Positions 59,372 to 64,000 of a DNA stretch of 64,000 bases are shown here, one piece after another. Under the pieces are notes generated by a model. That model saw only the letters and a program-made list of their open reading frames with translations, did not search any database and was not told where the DNA came from. The DNA is from Mucisphaera sp965279675 (GTDB taxonomy: Bacteria; Planctomycetota; Phycisphaerae; Phycisphaerales; Phycisphaeraceae). A program made the translations under genes and the position numbers. Location of the stretch: the NCBI RefSeq assembly GCF_965279675.1, contig NZ_CBDIIJ010000002.1, positions 2,356,001 to 2,420,000 on the forward strand, in the 5' to 3' direction. Numbering within the stretch: the stretch's first letter is position 1; each line of letters opens with the position of its first letter.

Positions 59372-60346
59372 TCAATCGTCGGAGGGTTGGTTGAAGGGGG
59401 GATCGACGTAGTGGACGCCGTTCTGGGGTTGGGTGGGGTCGTAGAGGTAGGCGTCGTGGTTGTCGAGGAAGTCGAGCAGGTCTCGGGCGGGGATGCCGAA
59501 GGCGAGTCCGTTGAAGAAGGTGAAGCCGGCGCAGGCAACGGCGACGACCTCGCCTCGGCTGTTGAAGAGGGGCCCGCCAGAGTTGCCGGGATTGATGGAG
59601 GCGTCGGTCTGGACAAAGCGGAGGTTGCCGATGGTTCTTGTGGTTGAGCTGACGATGCCCTGGGTGACGGTGCGTTCGAGGCCGAGGGGGTTGCCGACGG
59701 CGAAGATGAGGTCGCCGACGTCGAGGTCGTTAGCGCTGGCGATGACGGTGGGCTCGGGCATCTCGCCGTGTTCTTCGGGGTCCCATTCGACCTGGAGGAG
59801 GGCGAGGTCGCGGTGGGGTTGGAGGGCGATGATGCGGACGTCGCGGATTTCGATTTTTTCGCGGCTGTCGTCGGCCTCGCGGGAGATGGTGACGGCGATA
59901 CGGGTTTCGCCTTCGACGACGTGGTAGTTGGTGATGATGTGCCCGCGGGGGCTGATGAAGAAGCCGGTTCCGAGCCCGCCTGAGGTTCGGACGACGACGA
60001 CGGCGTCGCCGACGCGGTCGACGAGTCGTTGGATGGGTGCGGCTTCGAGTTGTCCGGTGGTGTAGAGGTCGTTGGTCTGGCTTTGGTCTTCGGTGGCCTG
60101 GGCTTCGGTGGCGGTGACATCGAGGATCTTGTCGTCGGGGATGGCGAGGACATCGATGTCGAGGTCGATGACGATACCGGTGTCGGTCTGGCGTAGGAGG
60201 GTGCCGGTGACTTTCGAGCCGCCGACGACGGTGGCGGTGACGACCTGGCCAACGAGGGAGTCGGGTTGGTGCTGTGCGTACGCGGCGTTGGCGGCGAGCA
60301 GGAGCAGGCCGATGGTGAGTGTGCGGAGGATGTGGTGGCCGGTCAC
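59372..60346 (-). CDS. Exported trypsin-like serine protease (HtrA-type catalytic domain, no PDZ)
   Basis: The start is a GTG at 60346 overlapping the stop of the upstream gene (GTGA); it is directly followed by a signal peptide (LTIGLLLLAANAAYAQ). The 324-aa protein has a small N-terminal beta domain (about 30-95) and a protease domain with His142 (TNYHVVEG), Asp180 (HRDLALLQ) and Ser256 (NPGNSGGPLF). The C-terminus lacks a PDZ domain, unlike DegP/DegS. It probably cleaves proteins in the periplasm. The open frame upstream of the GTG runs through the preceding gene and was rejected. Confidence 0.9.
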   Translation of the reverse strand: MTGHHILRTLTIGLLLLAANAAYAQHQPDSLVGQVVTATVVGGSKVTGTLLRQTDTGIVIDLDIDVLAIPDDKILDVTATEAQATEDQSQTNDLYTTGQLEAAPIQRLVDRVGDAVVVVRTSGGLGTGFFISPRGHIITNYHVVEGETRIAVTISREADDSREKIEIRDVRIIALQPHRDLALLQVEWDPEEHGEMPEPTVIASANDLDVGDLIFAVGNPLGLERTVTQGIVSSTTRTIGNLRFVQTDASINPGNSGGPLFNSRGEVVAVACAGFTFFNGLAFGIPARDLLDFLDNHDAYLYDPTQPQNGVHYVDPPFNQPSDD

Positions 60347-62544
60347 TGGGCGGGCTCCCGGGCGAGGTAGAGGAGGAGTCGGTCCTGGCTGAGCAAGGCG
60401 AGGTCGCGGAGGCCGTCGCCATCGATATCGAGTGCAACGATTCGGCGGGGTTCGGTGATCTGTTGATCTTCCTGGCCGCCGTAGGGATAGGTCTGGTCTT
60501 CGAAGACGGGCCAGGAGAGGGCGGCCTGGAGCTGGTCGTCCTGCATGGTCATGAGGGTGAGTTGGTGGCGGACGTCGTCGGCGAGGATGATGTCCTGCTG
60601 GTTGTCGTTGTCGATGTCGGTGGCGAGGACGCGGTGGACGGCTGCGTTGGAGGTTCCAGTGGGTCTTCCGGATCGGCTGTCGATGGACTGGATGACTTCG
60701 AGTTTGAGGGGTCTTCCTTCGGCCATGCGCGTGACGCCGCCGGCGTCGGTCATGAGGAGTCCGAGTCCGGGCTCGAGGGAGAGTGAGCGTCCGCGGTCGG
60801 TGCGTGTGGTGGTGACGACGCGGAGGACGCCGGCGCTGTCGGGTGCGAGTCCGTGGATGGCTGCGCCGCCTTGTTCGAGGGCCCAGGCGAAGCCTTCGTT
60901 GATGAGGACGAGGTCGGCGATGGCGAGTCCATCGGGGAGCATGACCTGGTCTTTGGCGTGGAGGTCGTCGTCGAGCCATTGGAGGACGCCTTCGGTGATG
61001 CGGCCGAGGGCGTCGGGGTAGAGGCGGAACTCCTCGAGCTTGGTGCGTGCGAGGTGGGAGGGTGTTTCGGAGGTGGCCTCGCCGGTGGTGGGGTCGAGGG
61101 TGACGAGACGGACGGAGCGGGCGAATTTATCGAGGACGAGTAGTCGGGTGGTGCCGAGCCAGATGGCGTTCTCGGCTTTGTCGGCGACGCCTGGGTAGAT
61201 GGTGGTGGTGGGTTCGGAGCCGGGGTTCCAGATGCCGAGGTGGATGTCGTCGTCGACGCGTTGGATCCACCAGGTGGTGTCGGCAACGCGGCCGAGTCCG
61301 AGGATGAGTCGTTCTTCGGCGTCGGTGGCGAGCCCGAGGGGCTGGGGGAAGGTGAGGCGGCCATCGGCCCAGTGGGTTTTGAAGAGGTCTTCGGCGTCTT
61401 CGGACCAGAGAAGGATGGCGCCGGGTTCGGCGGGGGGTGAGAGGAGCGCTTTGACCTTGGAGGTGACGGGGTAGCTGCCGGCCTGGATCCAGCCGTTGCC
61501 GTCGTGGGTGTAGAGGGTGGCGCGGGGTTGTTCGGGATCGATGGCGACGAGCTTGGGCGTGTTGTCGATGTTGGCGACGGCCCAGACGGCTTTTTCGGCG
61601 CCGGCGAGGGCGAGAGGGTCTCTTTGGCCGAGGTCCTGGGTTTCGCCTCGGGTGAGCTGGTAGCGTCGAACGAGGTTCTGGGGGTTGGATTCGAGGACAA
61701 CGAGTTCATCGGTGTCGTTGGGTCGATGGACGACGACGGCTCCGTTGATGGAGCGGTCGTGGAGGACCTGGGCGGGGAGGAGTCCGGCTTCGGTGACGGG
61801 GTACCAGCGGAGGGAGCGGTCGTCGGCGGTGGTCCACTCGATGAGGTCTTTGTCGCCGTCGTTATCGAGGTCGGCGAGCCACCAGTCGTTGCGGCCGAGG
61901 GATTCGCGGGGTTCGATCCAGCTGGTGCGGCCGATGGTTTCTTCATCGTCGGCCTGGATGGGGAGTCGCTGGATGCCTTCCTGGTAGCTGATGAGCAGGT
62001 CGATGCCGTTGGTGTGTTCGAAGAGAAGGAGGAGGTCGTCGGCGGGTGTCTGGCGGCCGGCGCGGAGTTCGTAGGTGTCGGTGGCGGTGTAGTTGCCTTC
62101 GTTGTCTTTGGTGAATTTGAGGACGCGGTTGGGATCGGTCACGAGGACGTAGAGTTCGGGTTGGTTGTCGCTGTCGGCGTCGGTGACGAGGACGTCGTGG
62201 GGGAGTTGGCTGATGGGGATTTCGGTGCGTTTGATCTCGGGTGCCATGGGGAGATCGTTGGGGTGGCGGTCGTCGAGGTCGGTGGGGTCTTTGCGGTCTT
62301 CGGGTTGGAGCCAGCTGTAGATTTCGAGTCGGGCCTGTCGGGTGTTGACGATGAGGAGTTCGTCGTGGTTGTCGTTGTTGAGGTCGGCGGTGGTGAGTCG
62401 GTAGGGGTAGCCGTCCTGTTCGATGATGCGCATGGTCTGCCAGCCGGGGAAGGCTTCGGCGAGGGTGTTTGTCGTGGTGAAGAGGGTGAGGAGCAGGGTG
62501 ATGGCGCACGTTGCCGCGCGGCGATGAGAAGGGGTGGGCGTCAC
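60343..62544 (-). CDS. Exported VCBS/FG-GAP-like repeat protein
   Basis: The GTG at 62544 was chosen for the strong GGAGGAG site just upstream; an open frame starting 13 codons earlier has no such site. The 733-aa product has a signal peptide (AITLLLTLFTTTNTLAEA) and repeated calcium-type loops of the FG-GAP/VCBS kind: ADLNNDNHDELLIV, TDADSDNQPELYVL, ADLDNDGDKDLIEW, TDIDNDNQQDIILA and LDIDGDGLRDLALL. These form a beta-propeller-like structure, often used in adhesion or protein binding. It is the first gene of the operon and is coupled to the protease. Confidence 0.85.
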   Translation of the reverse strand: MTPTPSHRRAATCAITLLLTLFTTTNTLAEAFPGWQTMRIIEQDGYPYRLTTADLNNDNHDELLIVNTRQARLEIYSWLQPEDRKDPTDLDDRHPNDLPMAPEIKRTEIPISQLPHDVLVTDADSDNQPELYVLVTDPNRVLKFTKDNEGNYTATDTYELRAGRQTPADDLLLLFEHTNGIDLLISYQEGIQRLPIQADDEETIGRTSWIEPRESLGRNDWWLADLDNDGDKDLIEWTTADDRSLRWYPVTEAGLLPAQVLHDRSINGAVVVHRPNDTDELVVLESNPQNLVRRYQLTRGETQDLGQRDPLALAGAEKAVWAVANIDNTPKLVAIDPEQPRATLYTHDGNGWIQAGSYPVTSKVKALLSPPAEPGAILLWSEDAEDLFKTHWADGRLTFPQPLGLATDAEERLILGLGRVADTTWWIQRVDDDIHLGIWNPGSEPTTTIYPGVADKAENAIWLGTTRLLVLDKFARSVRLVTLDPTTGEATSETPSHLARTKLEEFRLYPDALGRITEGVLQWLDDDLHAKDQVMLPDGLAIADLVLINEGFAWALEQGGAAIHGLAPDSAGVLRVVTTTRTDRGRSLSLEPGLGLLMTDAGGVTRMAEGRPLKLEVIQSIDSRSGRPTGTSNAAVHRVLATDIDNDNQQDIILADDVRHQLTLMTMQDDQLQAALSWPVFEDQTYPYGGQEDQQITEPRRIVALDIDGDGLRDLALLSQDRLLLYLAREPAQ

Positions 62545-62730
62545 GGGGCTCCTCCAGAAGCGGCGGGGACAGGGCGGTGTCATCAGCAGAGTGGCAAGAC
62601 TTTAAATCGTTGATGGAGGGGCGTCAAAAAGACAGACGGACGGAGGCTGTGTGGTTCAGACGGCGCATCAGAGCCAGGCGAGTCCGGCGGAGGCGGCGGT
62701 CTTGGTGTGATGGGCGACGTGTGGGAGGCG
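62545..62730. other. Intergenic region upstream of the exported-protein operon
   Basis: This 186-bp gap should hold the promoter of the minus-strand VCBS-like gene and the terminator region of the pseudopilin gene. No clear hexamers or hairpin with a T run were identified. Confidence 0.35.
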
Positions 62731-63276
62731 TTAGCCGCCTGAGTCGAGTTCGGCGGCTTCACGGGCGCGGTCGACGAAGTTGCCGATGGCTCCGCGTGAG
62801 GCGGTGACGTCGACGGTTCCGGCGTCGAGGATGAGGTAGAAGCGTGCGCCGAAGCGTCGGAAGCGTCCGGTGTTGAGGTCGCCATCGTCCAGGCGGTAGT
62901 CGATGGTTCGGAGGGCGAGTAGGTCGGGGCTGTCCCCACCGAAGTGGACGCCTATGGCGGCGGTGACGCTGCCGACGTCTCGGGTTTCGGAGTCCCAGTC
63001 GCCGCCCAGGGGTGTGGGGCGTTGCCAAGTGTTGGCGTCGACATAGGGGAGGAGTTCTGAGGGTGGGTTGCCGGTGTTTCCGTCGGAGGGCCAGTCGCCG
63101 TGTTCGGCGTGGTAGAGGTCCATGGCTCTGGCGAAGTGGTTGAGTGTGGTGATGAAGGCGGTAGTGTTGGCGTGGTTGCTGGCAGTTGAGACGCGTGGGA
63201 CGGCGATGGCCGTGACGACCGCAAGGATCGCGAGGACGAGCACGAGCTCGATCAGGGAAAAGGCACGCTTCTGCAT
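62731..63276 (-). CDS. Type II secretion/type IV pilin-like prepilin
   Basis: From the ATG at 63276 the product has 181 aa and begins MQKRAFSLIELVLVLAILAVV, a type III signal sequence with the conserved Glu5 of the mature protein. The residue before the cleavage site is Ala instead of the usual Gly. A long helix follows, then a globular domain with a GDWPSDGNTGNPPSELLPYV segment that resembles the pseudopilin GspG-like region. It is a subunit of a secretion or pilus fibre. No partner genes are in the window, and the open frame upstream of the ATG was rejected. Confidence 0.88.
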   Translation of the reverse strand: MQKRAFSLIELVLVLAILAVVTAIAVPRVSTASNHANTTAFITTLNHFARAMDLYHAEHGDWPSDGNTGNPPSELLPYVDANTWQRPTPLGGDWDSETRDVGSVTAAIGVHFGGDSPDLLALRTIDYRLDDGDLNTGRFRRFGARFYLILDAGTVDVTASRGAIGNFVDRAREAAELDSGG

Positions 63277-63358
63277 GGGGTTGTTATCGGTCGTTGGTTG
63301 GGCGTGAATGAGTGGGGTTTCTGGCGGGTGTTGTGTCTGGCGCGGTTGTGCGTGTTGT

Positions 63359-63670
63359 TCAGGCTTCGTTCTCGTGGTGGATGAGTCTTTGGCAGGGTGA
63401 GACGAGGCAGAGGCCACCGGCCTCCTGCAGGATGGGTTGGGCGGCGGCGGTGATGGGTTCGACGAGGTCGTCGGGGACGGCGACGAGGAGGTAGGCGTTG
63501 CTGGAGGCCCCGCTGAGTTCGTCGGCGGCCTGGGGTCCGCGGCCGCCAAGGCCGGAGACGTTGTGGATGAGTGTCCATCCTGTGGCTCCGGCCTTCTCGA
63601 TCTTTCGGATGAGTTGCTGGAGGTGGGTGGAGCCGACGACGATTTCGATGCGTTGGTTGTTTTTCATCAT
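63359..63670 (-). CDS. sbtB: PII-like protein SbtB
   Basis: This 103-aa protein resembles the PII-family subunit that binds SbtA: a beta-alpha-beta fold with a flexible T-loop region (VSGLGGRGPQAADELSG near 38-55), followed by YLLVAVPDDLVEPI. In cyanobacteria SbtB binds adenine nucleotides and regulates bicarbonate uptake. The cyanobacterial C-terminal CGPxGC motif is absent; the end reads LCLVSPCQRLIHH. The start codon shares one base with the sbtA stop, and two ATG codons are adjacent. The pairing with sbtA makes the call strong. Confidence 0.85.
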   Translation of the reverse strand: MMKNNQRIEIVVGSTHLQQLIRKIEKAGATGWTLIHNVSGLGGRGPQAADELSGASSNAYLLVAVPDDLVEPITAAAQPILQEAGGLCLVSPCQRLIHHENEA

Positions 63671-64000
63671 CAGAAGGACTCGATGATCCAGAGGTACATG
63701 GGGATGCCGATGGCGATGTTGAAGGGGAAGGTGATGCCGAGTGAGAGGGGGAGGTAGAGGCTGGCGTTGGCGTTGGGCAGTGCGAGCCGTAGGGCGGCGG
63801 GGACGGCGATGTAGCTGGCGCTTCCCCAGAGGACGGCCATGAGGAGGGTGTCGCCGTCGGAGAAGCCGAGGGCCTTGCTGAGGCTGATGCCGATGACGGC
63901 TTGTATGGCGGGCATGGCGATGGCGAAGAGGATGAGGAAGGGTCCGAAGCGTCCGAGGTCTCTGAGGCGTTGGGCGGCAATGAGTCCCATGTCGAGCAGG
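63670..64000 (-). CDS. sbtA: Sodium-dependent bicarbonate transporter SbtA (3' part only)
   Basis: The gene continues beyond the right edge; about the last 110 codons are visible. LLDMGLIAAQRLRDL, the helical FLILFAIAMPAIQAVIG, GSASYIAVPAALRLALP and SLGITFPFNIAIGIPMY match the C-terminal helices of the SbtA family. SbtA takes up bicarbonate with sodium. It is immediately followed by the SbtB-like regulator, as in cyanobacteria, and on the minus strand is translationally coupled with it. The start lies outside the window. Confidence 0.85.
   Translation of the reverse strand, partial: LLDMGLIAAQRLRDLGRFGPFLILFAIAMPAIQAVIGISLSKALGFSDGDTLLMAVLWGSASYIAVPAALRLALPNANASLYLPLSLGITFPFNIAIGIPMYLWIIESF

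Overview
The window looks like chromosomal DNA of a planctomycete of the class Phycisphaerae. It is GC-rich. It encodes several secreted proteins that end in a dockerin-like GDxNxDGxVDLIDLSxLAxNFG tail followed by a PEP-CTERM anchor. It also has a fused SecDF, eukaryote-like Ser/Thr kinases with C-terminal membrane segments, and an outer-membrane FadL-type protein. No rRNA, CRISPR array, insertion sequence or phage gene was seen. The taxon is inferred from gene content only.

Layout. 1-5.9 kb: sulfate uptake and activation (SLC13 permease, cysC and cysQ on the minus strand; cysD and a cysNC fusion divergent from them). 5.9-11.3 kb: a translationally coupled exopolysaccharide operon (membrane polymerase/ligase, two GT2, one GT4, a HAD phosphatase). 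11.4-13.7 kb: tRNA-Lys, dipeptide epimerase and an oxidoreductase. 13.8-19.0 kb: a five-gene operon with a TonB-like VWA protein, ExbB, two ExbD and a large exported helical protein. 19.1-27.1 kb: aldo/keto reductase, Nudix, rhomboid, tgt, yajC and secDF, closed by a strong terminator. 27.2-32.8 kb: RsmJ, an MBL hydrolase, a FixLJ-type two-component pair, an exported protein and a divergent TetR regulator. 32.8-37.2 kb: type II glutamine synthetase with an unusual leader, a Ser/Thr kinase and aminopeptidase C.

37.2-50.5 kb holds four PEP-CTERM proteins (158, 1029, 1668 and 563 aa), one of them with five tandem modules of about 269 residues, interrupted by a polysaccharide deacetylase, two tRNA-Thr genes and a DEAD-box helicase. 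50.6-55.3 kb: RecQ, a second membrane Ser/Thr kinase and FadL. 55.4-62.5 kb: a minus-strand operon of exported proteins (VCBS-like, trypsin-like protease, a 680-aa protein, a lipoprotein, a deacetylase lipoprotein). 62.7-64 kb: a pseudopilin, then sbtB and the 3' part of sbtA (bicarbonate transporter).

A striking large-scale feature is strand composition. The plus strand is C-rich from position 1 to about 36.2 kb and G-rich from there to the end, whichever strand is coding. The change falls inside the aminopeptidase C gene and suggests a replication origin, a terminus or an inversion breakpoint. The best candidates for undescribed biology are the VWA/ExbB/ExbD motor operon, the helically spaced repeats in the glutamine synthetase leader, the exactly periodic giant surface protein and the degenerate kinase domain of CysNC.
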